Source of the DNA: Halomonas litopenaei
Lineage (GTDB): Bacteria > Pseudomonadota > Gammaproteobacteria > Pseudomonadales > Halomonadaceae
Assembly (NCBI RefSeq): GCF_017303055.1
Contig: NZ_JAEKJT010000004.1
Span: forward strand, 310,001-374,000
DNA length: 64,000 nt
Direction of reading: 5' to 3'
The notes under the pieces are model-generated. The model was not told the origin of the DNA. It saw only the letters and a program-made list of their open reading frames with translations, and did not search any database. The first letter of the stretch is position 1. Each line of letters opens with the position of its first letter. A program made the position numbers and the translations under genes. This document shows, in pieces, positions 1-8,556 of this stretch.

Positions 1-1120
1 GACAGTGCTCGAACCAGGCGGCTCCATGACGCCAATCTCCGCACAGATCGTGCACCAGATAGCTGGCCGCCCACTGACGCGCACGGTTGGATATCCAGCC
101 ACAATCGCGCAGTTCCTTCATGGCTGCATCCACCGCCGGCTGCCCCGTCTCTCCCTGCTGCCAGCGTGTGAACGCCTTTCCTGGCGATGGCGCCCGCTTG
201 CCAAACAGTGCGCTCCCCTCCTGCCACGCCGCCCAGTGGAAGTATTCTCGCCATAGCAGCTCGCGATAGAAGTGCTTCGTCGAGGCATTGGCCCCGTGCT
301 CCTGCTCCCAACGCGTCAGCGCGCCCAGCACCTGGGTGGCAGAGATACACCCCGTGGCCAACCAAGCCGACAGGCGTGACGAGAAGTCCGGCCCCACCAA
401 CCCGTTACGGGTGTCTTGATAGACACCGATCGCTTGCTGCTTCCAGAAATACTCATCAAGGCGGTCAAGTCCACTCGCTGCGCCGCCCGCATAGCCAAGG
501 CCCAACGGGTCAGGGTGATCATCGAGCGCCGCTGCCGCCGGCGAAAGACGCTGCAGCGACGGCAGCCCGCGAGGCGCCCGATCGGGCCAGGCGGGCTGAG
601 TGGCTGCCGCTGGCAGTGCCTTAGCAGATGGCTTGGCCTTGCCCAGCTTGCGCTTGAACGCGGACCAGCTGCCCGGAACCTCCTCCACTGCAATAGGCAA
701 GGTTGCATGCGCCCAGAGCGTGGCGGTACTGAACGTGTCGAGCCGACAACCAGGATGCAATAGCTGTGACAGGCGCTGCACCTGTTGCTGCTCTTCGCTA
801 CCGGGATGCTCACCCACACGCACTGCCGAGGCGCCGATACGCTCGGCCAGGTTTGCCACCAGCGTCACCGGCTCGCCCACGGTGACCAGCAGATCGCTAC
901 CACACTTGAGCAACTCGCCTCTCAGCTCCCGTAGGCTCTGCCACAGGAATCGCAGCCTGCGCGCCCCCATTCTGGGAATGTCCAGCGACGCCTGAGGCTC
1001 AAGGAGGGCAGCGTCGATCACGTACACCACGAGCCGCTCGCTGATCCCTCCCGGCGATGCCAGCAGCGGGTTATCCGCCAACCTGAGCTCCCCGCGCAGC
1101 CAGACCAGATCTGTCTCCAT
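1..1120 (-). CDS. Cryptochrome DASH / photolyase (3' end outside window)
   Basis: Flavin-dependent blue-light photolyase/cryptochrome; DASH members repair cyclobutane dimers in single-stranded DNA and may sense light. About 373 codons are visible, reading leftward. The protein begins METDLVWLRGELRLADNPLL, the usual start of the antenna-binding domain. The FAD domain follows from about residue 215, with TRNGLVGPDFSSRLSAW and KHFYRELLWREYFHW, both typical of the DASH branch. The last part of the FAD domain lies beyond base 1, so the gene is cut by the window edge rather than broken. I chose the ATG at 1120 because GGAG lies 5 nt upstream; an in-frame ATG at 1138 lacks this. It is divergent from the Mrp operon and has its own promoter with an inverted repeat. 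A class I CPD photolyase is the main alternative. Confidence 0.85.
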   Translation of the reverse strand, partial: METDLVWLRGELRLADNPLLASPGGISERLVVYVIDAALLEPQASLDIPRMGARRLRFLWQSLRELRGELLKCGSDLLVTVGEPVTLVANLAERIGASAVRVGEHPGSEEQQQVQRLSQLLHPGCRLDTFSTATLWAHATLPIAVEEVPGSWSAFKRKLGKAKPSAKALPAAATQPAWPDRAPRGLPSLQRLSPAAAALDDHPDPLGLGYAGGAASGLDRLDEYFWKQQAIGVYQDTRNGLVGPDFSSRLSAWLATGCISATQVLGALTRWEQEHGANASTKHFYRELLWREYFHWAAWQEGSALFGKRAPSPGKAFTRWQQGETGQPAVDAAMKELRDCGWISNRARQWAASYLVHDLCGDWRHGAAWFEHC

Positions 1121-1217
1121 GCCAACTCCACTCACCATCCATCATGTCGGCCGATAGCGGCCCCTTCCGCCTTCTAGCGCCAGGTATTCGATGGTCCAGC
1201 GCCATGAGGATCTCTAA

Positions 1218-1246
1218 AATATAGGACTTGTACACTTATCGTACAA
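1218..1246 (-). promoter_or_regulatory. Probable promoter of the cry-DASH gene
   Basis: On the minus strand TTGTAC (1246-1241) is followed after exactly 17 nt by TATATT (1223-1218). This is a good -10 and a weak -35, about 90 nt upstream of the start codon. Assignment is by eye and spacing only. Confidence 0.5.
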
Positions 1247-1247
1247 G
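1227..1247. promoter_or_regulatory. Inverted repeat CTTGTAC-N7-GTACAAG, putative operator
   Basis: A perfect 7-bp inverted repeat with a 7-bp spacer covers the -35 and spacer of the cry-DASH promoter. Half-sites are 14 bp centre to centre. The position suits a repressor or a MerR-type regulator. Light-responsive MerR/LitR proteins are known to control photolyase genes through TGTACA-like half-sites, but spacing here differs from what I remember for LitR, so the regulator is unassigned. Confidence 0.5.
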
Positions 1248-1438
1248 CCTGTAAGAGAAGACCGAGGTCGTTGAATCCGAACAGGGCAGCGGGGCGTCCA
1301 TCTTTCGGGTAAAGTGGGGCGGCGCTTCAGGGTAAGGTGACCGCCACTCCAGGGGTACTCATAACACCTTGTAGTCGAACGGCTTTTACAGGCGCGTCAG
1401 GGCTTACCACGTTCAAGGACAGGCAGGATGACCAACAG
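1248..1438. other. Upstream region of the mrp operon
   Basis: No gene seen. It must hold the mrp promoter, but I see no convincing -35/-10 pair. An in-frame ATG at 1337 exists for mrpA, but the intervening 34 residues are hydrophilic and unlike the family, so I treat this stretch as leader. Confidence 0.4.
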
Positions 1439-4294
1439 ATGACTTTGCTATGGATTCCCTTGCTACCGCTTCTCGGTGTGCTGGTACCCGCATTGACCGG
1501 ATCTCGAGGCCGCTTACTCTGCACCCTGGCCACCGCTTGCCTTCCGGCAGTGGCGCTGGCCCTTACCCTCAGTTATCTGCCCGCCATCGAGGCAGGCAAC
1601 ATTCCCCGTGCAGGCCTCGAGTGGGTGCCGCAGATCGGCCTTGACCTGGCCTTCCGCCTGGACGGTCTGTCGCTGCTGTTCAATCTGCTGATACTGGGTA
1701 TCGGCCTGCTGATCATCCTGTATGCCCACTACTACCTGGACGCCAGCGAGAACTACGCCAAGTTCTACGCCTACCTGATCCTGTTCATGGCCTCCATGGT
1801 CGGCATTGCCATGGCCGACAATCTGCTGGTCCTGTGGATGTTCTGGGAGCTCACCAGCCTGTCGTCGTTTCTGTTGATCGGTTTCTGGTCACACCGCTCC
1901 GAGGCCCGCAAGGGTGCGCGCATGGCCATGACGGTCACCGGTGCGGGCGGTCTGGCCCTGCTCGCTGGCCTGCTGCTGCTCGGCGACATCGTCGGCAGCC
2001 TGGATATGCAGGTCGTGCTGGACAGCGGCGCCACCATTCTGGCGGACTCGCGCTACCCCATCATGCTGGTGCTCGTGCTGCTGGGCGCCTTCGCCAAGTC
2101 GGCGCAGTTCCCCTTCCACTTCTGGCTGCCCCACGCCATGGCAGCGCCAACGCCGGTCTCCGCCTACCTGCACTCGGCCACTATGGTCAAAGCCGGCATT
2201 TTCCTGATGGCTCGCCTGCACCCGGCCATTGCCGGCAGTGAGCTGTGGTCGGCCATCGTGACCGTGGTCGGGATCGTCACCATGGTCTACGCGGCATGGT
2301 TCGCGCTGATCAAGGCAGACCTCAAGGGCATCCTGGCATTCTCGACTGTCAGCCATCTTGGCCTGATCACGGTACTGTTGGGGATCGGCAGCCCCATGGC
2401 GGTGCTCGCTGCGCTATTTCATATTCTCAACCATGCGACCTTCAAGGCCGCGCTTTTCATGTGCTCGGGCATCATCGACCACGAAGCGGGAACGCGGGAC
2501 CTGGCCAGGCTGGGCAGGCTTGCCAAGGCCATGCCGATCACCTGCATCGTGATGAGTATCACAGGCGCTGCCATGGCAGGCTTCCCGCTGCTCAATGGCT
2601 TTATCTCCAAGGAGATGTTCTTCACGGAAACCCTGGACTCCCAGGCCTTTGGCGGTCTGAGCCTGGTCCTGCCGGTACTCGCCACCATCGGCGGTGTGCT
2701 GTCGGTGGCCTACTCGATCCGTCTGGTCCACGCGGTGTTCTTCGCCGAGCCTCGTCACGCTCCACCCAAGGCTCCTCACGAGCCTCCACACCTGATGCGC
2801 GCTCCGTCGGAGTTGCTGGCAACACTGTGCATCCTGGTTGGCCTGTTTCCCGCGGTGATGGCCACCTGGCTGCTGGCACCGGCGGTGGCCGCCGTTTTGC
2901 TTGAGCCCCTGGATTTTCACCTGGCCATCTGGCACGGCTTCAACCTACCGCTGGCGATGAGCGTCGTCGCCACGCTGGCCGGCCTGACAACCTATCTGCT
3001 GCACCGCAAGATCCGTCAGTTTGTGCGTGACTTTCCGCCCCGCGATGCCAGCCGCATCTTCGAGGGCGTGGTCCAGACGATCGGCGATCGCGCAGAGCGC
3101 ATCACCGAGTGGTTCGACAATGCGTCGCTGCAGCGCTTCATGACGCTGCTGTTAGGCGCCTCTCTGATCGCCGGCGCCGTGGGTCTGGCGCGAATGGATG
3201 CGCTCACGGGAGCCAAGGGCAATCAACCGGTCGACGGTGTCCTGCTGGTCGGTGCCCTGCTGCTGATCTTTACCGGCATCGGCACCGCCATCACCCACCG
3301 ACACCGCCTGATCTCACTGCTGATGCTGTCGGTGGTCGGTCTGCTGGTGTCACTGACCTTTGCCCGCTTCTCTGCGCCTGACCTGGCCCTGACCCAGCTG
3401 TCGGTAGAGGTGGTGACCATGATTCTGCTGATGCTGGCGCTGTTCTTTTTGCCACAAAAGACGCCAAGAGAGTCGACTCCGGCACGAGCCTTGCGCGACC
3501 TGCTGCTGTGCATGGGGCTTGGGGGCGTGATCGCGGGTCTCAACTACACCGTTCTGACCCGCGATACGGAGAGTATTTCTCAATTCTTCCTCGACAATAG
3601 CGTGCCAGGAGGAGGCGGCCACAACGTGGTCAATGTGATTCTGGTCGACTTCCGTGGCTTCGATACCCTGGGCGAGATCACCGTCCTGGCCATCGCGGGA
3701 CTGGCCATCTTCAAGCTGCTCAATCGCCTGCGCCTGTTCATGCCGCACAGTGATAGCGAGGGCCGGATCTGGGCACCCGATCGCTATCCGATGATCCTGA
3801 CAACCATCTCGCAGACGGTGTTGCCGCTGGCGCTGCTAGTGTCGGTCTTCATCTTCCTGCGCGGTCACAATCAGCCCGGCGGCGGTTTCATCGCTGGCCT
3901 GATCACTGCCGTCGGGCTGCTGCTGGTGTATATGGCCAGGGGGGTTGCCTGGACCCAGCAGCGACTCGACTTCCCCTATCAGCCCGTCGCCATCCTTGGC
4001 GTCGGCGTGGCGGCATTGACGGGCTTCGGCAGCTGGCTGTTCGGCGCGCCCTTCCTGACATCGTCCTTCGGCCACTTCCACATCCCCTTGATCGGTGACA
4101 TCGAGCTGGCCACCGCCATGCTGTTCGACCTTGGCGTCTATCTCGCGGTAGTGGGCGCCACCCTGATGATCCTGGCCAACCTGGGCAAGGTCACCACGCC
4201 TCACCGCCCGGCCAAGGAAGACCATGACCAAGGTTCGGTAGAGCAGGGATTGCACCGAACCGCTGCCCCCTCCGACGGCAAGGAGACCGTGTGA
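1439..4294 (+). CDS. mrpA: Mrp/Mnh/Pha cation:proton antiporter, fused A+B subunit
   Basis: Largest inner-membrane subunit of the multisubunit Na+(K+)/H+ antiporter, 951 aa. It starts with an NADH dehydrogenase NuoL-like proton channel ([14 protein letters not shown] near residue 131; [20 protein letters not shown] near 223). An MbhD-like membrane block follows around 600-690. An MrpB-like domain begins near residue 790 ([14 protein letters not shown]). A-B fusion is common in proteobacterial Pha/Mnh systems and explains why no separate mrpB follows. The ATG at 1439 enters the first transmembrane helix directly and has AGGA 10 nt upstream; an earlier in-frame ATG at 1337 would add 34 atypical residues. 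First gene of a tightly packed operon. Expected role: sodium export and pH homeostasis, consistent with a halophilic or alkaline-tolerant host. Confidence 0.93.
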   Translation: MTLLWIPLLPLLGVLVPALTGSRGRLLCTLATACLPAVALALTLSYLPAIEAGNIPRAGLEWVPQIGLDLAFRLDGLSLLFNLLILGIGLLIILYAHYYLDASENYAKFYAYLILFMASMVGIAMADNLLVLWMFWELTSLSSFLLIGFWSHRSEARKGARMAMTVTGAGGLALLAGLLLLGDIVGSLDMQVVLDSGATILADSRYPIMLVLVLLGAFAKSAQFPFHFWLPHAMAAPTPVSAYLHSATMVKAGIFLMARLHPAIAGSELWSAIVTVVGIVTMVYAAWFALIKADLKGILAFSTVSHLGLITVLLGIGSPMAVLAALFHILNHATFKAALFMCSGIIDHEAGTRDLARLGRLAKAMPITCIVMSITGAAMAGFPLLNGFISKEMFFTETLDSQAFGGLSLVLPVLATIGGVLSVAYSIRLVHAVFFAEPRHAPPKAPHEPPHLMRAPSELLATLCILVGLFPAVMATWLLAPAVAAVLLEPLDFHLAIWHGFNLPLAMSVVATLAGLTTYLLHRKIRQFVRDFPPRDASRIFEGVVQTIGDRAERITEWFDNASLQRFMTLLLGASLIAGAVGLARMDALTGAKGNQPVDGVLLVGALLLIFTGIGTAITHRHRLISLLMLSVVGLLVSLTFARFSAPDLALTQLSVEVVTMILLMLALFFLPQKTPRESTPARALRDLLLCMGLGGVIAGLNYTVLTRDTESISQFFLDNSVPGGGGHNVVNVILVDFRGFDTLGEITVLAIAGLAIFKLLNRLRLFMPHSDSEGRIWAPDRYPMILTTISQTVLPLALLVSVFIFLRGHNQPGGGFIAGLITAVGLLLVYMARGVAWTQQRLDFPYQPVAILGVGVAALTGFGSWLFGAPFLTSSFGHFHIPLIGDIELATAMLFDLGVYLAVVGATLMILANLGKVTTPHRPAKEDHDQGSVEQGLHRTAAPSDGKETV

Positions 4295-4295
4295 T

Positions 4296-4640
4296 ATGGA
4301 AATGCTCTATGCCATTACCACCGGCGTGCTCGCCGCCAGTGGCCTGTACCTGATGCTTCGCGGGAGAACCTTCCCGGTGGTGGTCGGCCTTACGTTGCTG
4401 TCCTATGCGACCAACCTGTTTCTGTTCTCCATGGGCGGGCTCACGGCGGGAGGCTCCGCCATCATCGACGGCAAGAGCCACTACAGTGATCCGCTGCCCC
4501 AGGCGCTGGTACTCACCGCCATCGTCATCGGCTTTGCCATGACGGCCTTCGCGGTCATCCTCGCCATGCGCGCTCGGGGCGACATGGGCAATGACCATGT
4601 CGATGGGCGCAAGGCCGAGGACAAGGAGGAGCGACGTTGA
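4296..4640 (+). CDS. mrpC: Mrp antiporter subunit C
   Basis: Small NuoK-like inner-membrane subunit, 114 aa with three predicted helices (for example YAITTGVLAASGLYLMLRG at the N-terminus and ALVLTAIVIGFAMTAFAVIL near 65-85). It is required for assembly of the antiporter and forms part of the membrane core between the A and D modules. The gene starts 1 nt after the mrpA stop and its own stop overlaps the mrpD start by one base, so translation is coupled. The C-terminus is charged (from about residue 90), as usual for MnhC/PhaC. Confidence 0.93.
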   Translation: MEMLYAITTGVLAASGLYLMLRGRTFPVVVGLTLLSYATNLFLFSMGGLTAGGSAIIDGKSHYSDPLPQALVLTAIVIGFAMTAFAVILAMRARGDMGNDHVDGRKAEDKEERR

Positions 4641-6145
4641 TGTCCCACCTGATCGTGATGCCCATCGTCCTGCCCCTGGCAGCCGCGGTGGCACTGTTGA
4701 TGACGCGCTTCGGCAACCCGTCCTATAAGCGTGTTCTGGGCCTGGTGACCACCTTTGCCTTGCTGTTGATCAGCCTGCTGCTGCTGCGTCAGGCCGCCGC
4801 TGGCGACATTCACTACTATGCGCTCGGTGACTGGCAGCCTCCCTTTGGCATTGTCATGGTGCTTGACCGCCTGTCTGCGCTGATGATTTTCGTGACGTCC
4901 CTCCTGGCCGTTGGCGCCGTGCTGTTTGCCTGCGGCGGCGACGACGAGAAGGGCAGCAACTTTCATGGCCTCTTCCAGCTGCAGCTGATGGGGATCAACG
5001 GCGCCTTCCTGACCGGCGACCTGTTCAACCTGTTCGTCTTTTTCGAGGTGCTGCTGCTCGCCTCCTACGCCCTGCTGGTGCATGGCGGAGGCAAGGGTCG
5101 CATCCAGTCCGCCGTGCATTATGCGGTCCTCAACCTTGCCGGATCGGCACTGTTTCTATTCGCGGTTGGGCTGCTCTACGGTGCCACGGGCACCCTCAAC
5201 ATGGCCGACATGGCCCAGGCGGTGAGCCAGCTACCCAGCGAACGCCAGGGCATGGTGGTGGCCGGCGCGCTGCTGCTGCTGGTGGTCTTTGGCCTCAAGG
5301 CGGCCATTCTGCCGCTGTACTTCTGGCTGCCACGGGCCTATGCCAGCGCTCCGCCTCCGGTCGCCGCCCTGTTTGCGGTAATGACCAAGATCGGGGTCTA
5401 CGCGATATTGCGGGTCTACTGGCTGATCTTCGGCGACCAGGCCGGCCCCCTCGAGGCATTGGAGCAGAGCTGGGTATGGTGGCTTGCCCTTGGCACCCTG
5501 GCGATTTCCGGCATCGGCGTGCTGGCGGCGCGTGACCTGCGCCTGCTGGTGGCCTATCTGGTACTGGTGTCGGTGGGTACCCTGCTGGCCGGCGTCGGCA
5601 TGCGCTCCCCTGCTGCGGTATCGGGACTGTTGTTCTATCTGGTCCATACCACCCTGGTCACCGGCGGTCTGTTCCTGCTGGCCGACATGATCGGCACCCA
5701 GCGTGGCAAGGCAGGCACGCGCCTGGTGCGGGGACGTGTCCCCCACAATGCCACGGCCCTCGGGCTGATGTTCGTCATCGGTGGTATGGCCGTGGCAGGC
5801 TTGCCGCCGCTGTCAGGCGCCTTTGGCAAGGTCATGCTGATGAGTGCTGGCGATAGCGACCAACGCCTGTGGTTCTGGCCTTTACTGCTGGGCACCGGGC
5901 TGTGTGCCATCGTGGCGCTGTCCCGGGCCGGCTCCACCCTGTTCTGGCGCAGTCAGGCCAGCGATGACGGCGAGCCCTTGTCGGCCTGGCAGTGGGCCGG
6001 CACTGGCTGGTTGCTGGCCGCCTCCCCCCTGCTGGTAGTGCTGGCCGGGCCCCTGGCAGGCTATACCGAAGCCACCGCCGAACAGCTGACCAATCCTGAA
6101 CCCATGCTCCGCGCCGTGCTGATGCAACAGGGAGACGCTCCATGA
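4640..6145 (+). CDS. mrpD: Mrp antiporter subunit D
   Basis: NuoM/NuoN-like proton-conducting membrane subunit, 501 aa, with about 14 transmembrane helices. Typical segments include FFEVLLLASYALLVHGGG near residue 135 and ILPLYFWLPRAYASAPPPVA near 223, the position of the conserved WLP-x-A loop in this superfamily. I chose the ATG at 4640 rather than the TTG one codon upstream. The gene overlaps the mrpC stop and ends inside the start of mrpE (ATGA), so all subunits come from one message. Works with MrpA as the second ion channel of the antiporter. Confidence 0.93.
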   Translation: MSHLIVMPIVLPLAAAVALLMTRFGNPSYKRVLGLVTTFALLLISLLLLRQAAAGDIHYYALGDWQPPFGIVMVLDRLSALMIFVTSLLAVGAVLFACGGDDEKGSNFHGLFQLQLMGINGAFLTGDLFNLFVFFEVLLLASYALLVHGGGKGRIQSAVHYAVLNLAGSALFLFAVGLLYGATGTLNMADMAQAVSQLPSERQGMVVAGALLLLVVFGLKAAILPLYFWLPRAYASAPPPVAALFAVMTKIGVYAILRVYWLIFGDQAGPLEALEQSWVWWLALGTLAISGIGVLAARDLRLLVAYLVLVSVGTLLAGVGMRSPAAVSGLLFYLVHTTLVTGGLFLLADMIGTQRGKAGTRLVRGRVPHNATALGLMFVIGGMAVAGLPPLSGAFGKVMLMSAGDSDQRLWFWPLLLGTGLCAIVALSRAGSTLFWRSQASDDGEPLSAWQWAGTGWLLAASPLLVVLAGPLAGYTEATAEQLTNPEPMLRAVLMQQGDAP

Positions 6146-6639
6146 CCACCCGCTCTCGTTCGTTGTTGCCCACCCCGCTACTGAGCCTGCTGTTGCTGGT
6201 TGTCTGGCTGCTGCTGGTCAATGATGTTTCTGTGGGCCATCTGCTGCTGGGGAGCGTCCTGGCGGTGCTGATCCCCTGGCTGACCTACCCCTTCTGGGAC
6301 TTGCAGCCCGGCGTCAAGAAACCCTGGAAACTGCTGCGCTTCTTCTTGAGGGTCATCGGTGACATTGTGGTGGCCAACCTGCAGGTTGCCTGGATCATCA
6401 TCAATCCCTGGCGCCGCACTCGGCCGCATTTCGTCGAGTATCCGCTGATGCTCGAAGAACGCTTTACCATCACGCTTTTGGCCAGCACGATCACGCTGAC
6501 ACCGGGTACGGTCTCGGCGAACCTGCGCATGGATGGGAAGACGCTGTTGATACACGCGCTGGACGTGCGCGATGAGCAAACCCTCATCGACACCATTCGG
6601 GAACGCTATGAGCGGCCGCTGAAGGAGATCTTCGAATGA
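6142..6639 (+). CDS. mrpE: Mrp antiporter subunit E
   Basis: MnhE/PhaE-family membrane subunit, 165 aa: two hydrophobic N-terminal helices (SLLLLVVWLLLVNDVSV and following) and a soluble C-terminal domain carrying the family segment TLTPGTVSANLRMDGKTLLI near residues 116-135. It overlaps mrpD and mrpF by 4 bases (ATGA) on each side. In other Mrp systems E is needed for full activity, but its precise mechanistic role is not settled. Confidence 0.92.
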   Translation: MTTRSRSLLPTPLLSLLLLVVWLLLVNDVSVGHLLLGSVLAVLIPWLTYPFWDLQPGVKKPWKLLRFFLRVIGDIVVANLQVAWIIINPWRRTRPHFVEYPLMLEERFTITLLASTITLTPGTVSANLRMDGKTLLIHALDVRDEQTLIDTIRERYERPLKEIFE

Positions 6640-6905
6640 TCGATATCGCGTTGACCATCAGCCTGACGCTGGTCTCCCTGGCGCTGTTGCTGAACCTGTA
6701 CCGGTTGACGGTGGGACCTGACATGCCCGACCGGATTCTCGCGCTGGACACGATGTATGTGAACTCCATCGCGCTGATTATCCTGATGGGCATCTGGCTC
6801 AACACCAAGACCTATTTCGAGGCGGCGCTGTTGATTGCACTGCTGGGCTTCATCAGCACCATCGCAGTCTGCAAGTACTTGCTGCGCGGCGACATCATCG
6901 AGTAA
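6636..6905 (+). CDS. mrpF: Mrp antiporter subunit F
   Basis: Short three-helix membrane protein of 89 aa (MnhF/PhaF). It carries the recognisable family stretch LYRLTVGPDMPDRILALDT at residues 21-39. Start codon overlaps the mrpE stop (ATGA). MrpF sits at the membrane interface of the complex and has been linked to solute efflux in some bacteria, but nothing here supports a function separate from the antiporter. Confidence 0.92.
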   Translation: MIDIALTISLTLVSLALLLNLYRLTVGPDMPDRILALDTMYVNSIALIILMGIWLNTKTYFEAALLIALLGFISTIAVCKYLLRGDIIE

Positions 6906-6920
6906 TTCAGGAGAGTCTTC

Positions 6921-7304
6921 ATGCTATACGTGTTTCTCGAGGGCCTGATCTCGGTACTGCTGATCGCTGGCGGGCTGTTTGCCTTCATCGGCTCGCTGGG
7001 CATGGCCCACCTCAGGGACTTCTACATGCGACTGCATGGTCCGACCAAGGCCACCACCCTGGGCATGGGCTGCATACTCGCAGGCTCGATGGTGTACTTC
7101 AGCGTCACCCAGGGCGGCCTGCACCTGCAGGAAATGCTGATTACCCTGTTCCTGTTCATCACAGCACCTGTCAGTGCCCACATGCTGGCCAAGACCGGCC
7201 TGCATCAGCGTCTTAACTACCTGGACAAGACCCGGGGCAAGCCCCTCGAGTTTCGGGAAGAGGAAGTCGGTGCAAAGCCGGTCCCCCACCCCGATCCGGA
7301 GTAG
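6921..7304 (+). CDS. mrpG: Mrp antiporter subunit G
   Basis: Last subunit of the antiporter, 127 aa, three transmembrane helices and a charged tail. The family motif GSLGMAHLRDFYMRLHGPTK spans about residues 22-41. A good ribosome site (AGGAGA, 9 nt upstream of the ATG) compensates for the 15-nt gap after mrpF. A terminator hairpin follows at 7330, closing the operon. The hydrophilic C-terminal extension (from about residue 100, rich in E, K and P) is variable in the family. Confidence 0.92.
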   Translation: MLYVFLEGLISVLLIAGGLFAFIGSLGMAHLRDFYMRLHGPTKATTLGMGCILAGSMVYFSVTQGGLHLQEMLITLFLFITAPVSAHMLAKTGLHQRLNYLDKTRGKPLEFREEEVGAKPVPHPDPE

Positions 7305-7329
7305 GCCAGAGCGGTCTGCTAAACGACAA

Positions 7330-7355
7330 TGGGCAGCCAGATGGCTGCCCATTTT
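7330..7355 (+). terminator. Terminator after the mrp operon
   Basis: TGGGCAGCC, a 4-nt loop AGAT, then GGCTGCCCA followed by TTTT. Lies between the convergent mrpG and hemH genes and may serve both. Confidence 0.8.
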
Positions 7356-7373
7356 GCGATGGCGTCTAGGCTC

Positions 7374-8444
7374 TCATAACCATCCGGCCAACTCTCGCCT
7401 GACGATGCCCGCCAGCGCGTCGATGTGATCGTCGCGATCATTCAGGCAGGGAATATAGACAAACGTCTCTCCGCCGGCCTCGATGAAGGCATCCCGAATT
7501 TCCTGCTGGATTTCTTCCAGGGTTTCTACGCAATCGGCACTGAAGGCAGGCGACAGCACTGCAATGCGCTTATGGCCCTGGCGTGCCAGTTCGGCCACCT
7601 TGTCGACCGTTGCGGGCCCGACCCACTCCTCTGGACCAAATTTCGACTGGAAGGCGGTAACGACGTCCTCTTCCGGCATGCCGAGCCGCTCTCGCAACAG
7701 CCGAGTCGTCTTCACGCATTGGCAGTAGTACGGGTCGCCTTCTGTCAAAAAGCGCTTGGGTACCCCGTGATAGGAGGCCACGATCCTGGTGGGCGGCTGG
7801 GTCTCCTGCGCCAGGCGCTCCCTCACCGAGGCCGCCAGAGCGTCGATATAGGCCGGCTCATCGAAGTAGGCCGACGCGGTCCTGATGGCCGGCTGCCACT
7901 TCCGTTTCATCAACTGGCGAAAGAACTGATCGCACGCCGTCGCGGTGGTCGGTGAGCCATACTGCGGGTAAAGAGGGAAGAACAGGATACGCCGACAACC
8001 CTTGTCCTCAAGCTCCTTGAGCGCCTTCTCTGTCGAGGGATTGCCGTAACGCATGCCGAAACTGACCTCGATATTCTCCCCCACAGCGTCACGCAAGCGC
8101 AGCGCCAGCTTGTCCGCCTGGTTGCGGGTGATCGTCAGCAACGGACTTTCGTCCTTCTCGGTGTTCCAGATGCTGCGATATGCCTCCCCTGAGGCAAACG
8201 GCCGACGGCTGAGGATCACCAGCTGCAACAGAGGCTGCCACAGCCAACGAGGGTAATCGACGACCCGCTGATCCGATAGAAACTCGCTTAAGTAGCGGCG
8301 CATGGACCAGTAGTCCGTATCATCCGGCGTCCCCAGATTGGCGACCAGCACCCCGATCTTGTCACGAGGAATGACAGGGTGGTCCGCTGGGGCATGTGGC
8401 GGACGGCGTACCTGCTCGGATGACGGGGAATCAGACTGATCCAT
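7374..8444 (-). CDS. hemH: Ferrochelatase
   Basis: Inserts Fe2+ into protoporphyrin IX, the last step of protoheme synthesis, at the cytoplasmic membrane face. 356 aa, typical bacterial length plus a hydrophilic extension of about 28 residues before IGVLVANLGTPDD. Family signatures are present: SFGMRYGNPS near residue 125, the active-site histidine segment YHGVPKRFLTEGDPY near 224-238, and PAFSADCVETLEEI near 299. The start at 8444 has AGAGGA upstream. The gene is convergent with mrpG and divergent from the photolyase operon, so it is probably a single transcription unit. The heme supplied here feeds, among others, the cbb3 oxidase encoded further along. Confidence 0.95.
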   Translation of the reverse strand: MDQSDSPSSEQVRRPPHAPADHPVIPRDKIGVLVANLGTPDDTDYWSMRRYLSEFLSDQRVVDYPRWLWQPLLQLVILSRRPFASGEAYRSIWNTEKDESPLLTITRNQADKLALRLRDAVGENIEVSFGMRYGNPSTEKALKELEDKGCRRILFFPLYPQYGSPTTATACDQFFRQLMKRKWQPAIRTASAYFDEPAYIDALAASVRERLAQETQPPTRIVASYHGVPKRFLTEGDPYYCQCVKTTRLLRERLGMPEEDVVTAFQSKFGPEEWVGPATVDKVAELARQGHKRIAVLSPAFSADCVETLEEIQQEIRDAFIEAGGETFVYIPCLNDRDDHIDALAGIVRRELAGWL

Positions 8445-8522
8445 GAAAATGGCTTCCTCTTGGCGGTCTCGTTAAGCAAAAAGACTAACACCAGCAGGTG
8501 TCAGGCTCGAATCAAGTGTTAC

Positions 8523-8542
8523 TATAAAGAAGATTTGTACAA
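8523..8542 (+). promoter_or_regulatory. Promoter region of the FeS photolyase gene with TTGTACAA palindrome
   Basis: TATAAA at 8523-8528 is a plausible -10 box without a good -35. The 8-bp palindrome TTGTACAA at 8535-8542 would lie at or just after the transcription start. The same TTGTAC core appears in the inverted repeat before the cry-DASH gene at 1227, suggesting but not proving a common regulator. Confidence 0.35.
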
Positions 8543-8556
8543 CTGTTGGAAAACTT

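Noticed and set aside
1227..1247. Identification of the cry-DASH inverted repeat as a LitR site
   Set aside because: Half-sites look similar, but the spacer differs from the LitR consensus as I remember it, and no LitR-type gene is in view. Reported only as a putative operator.
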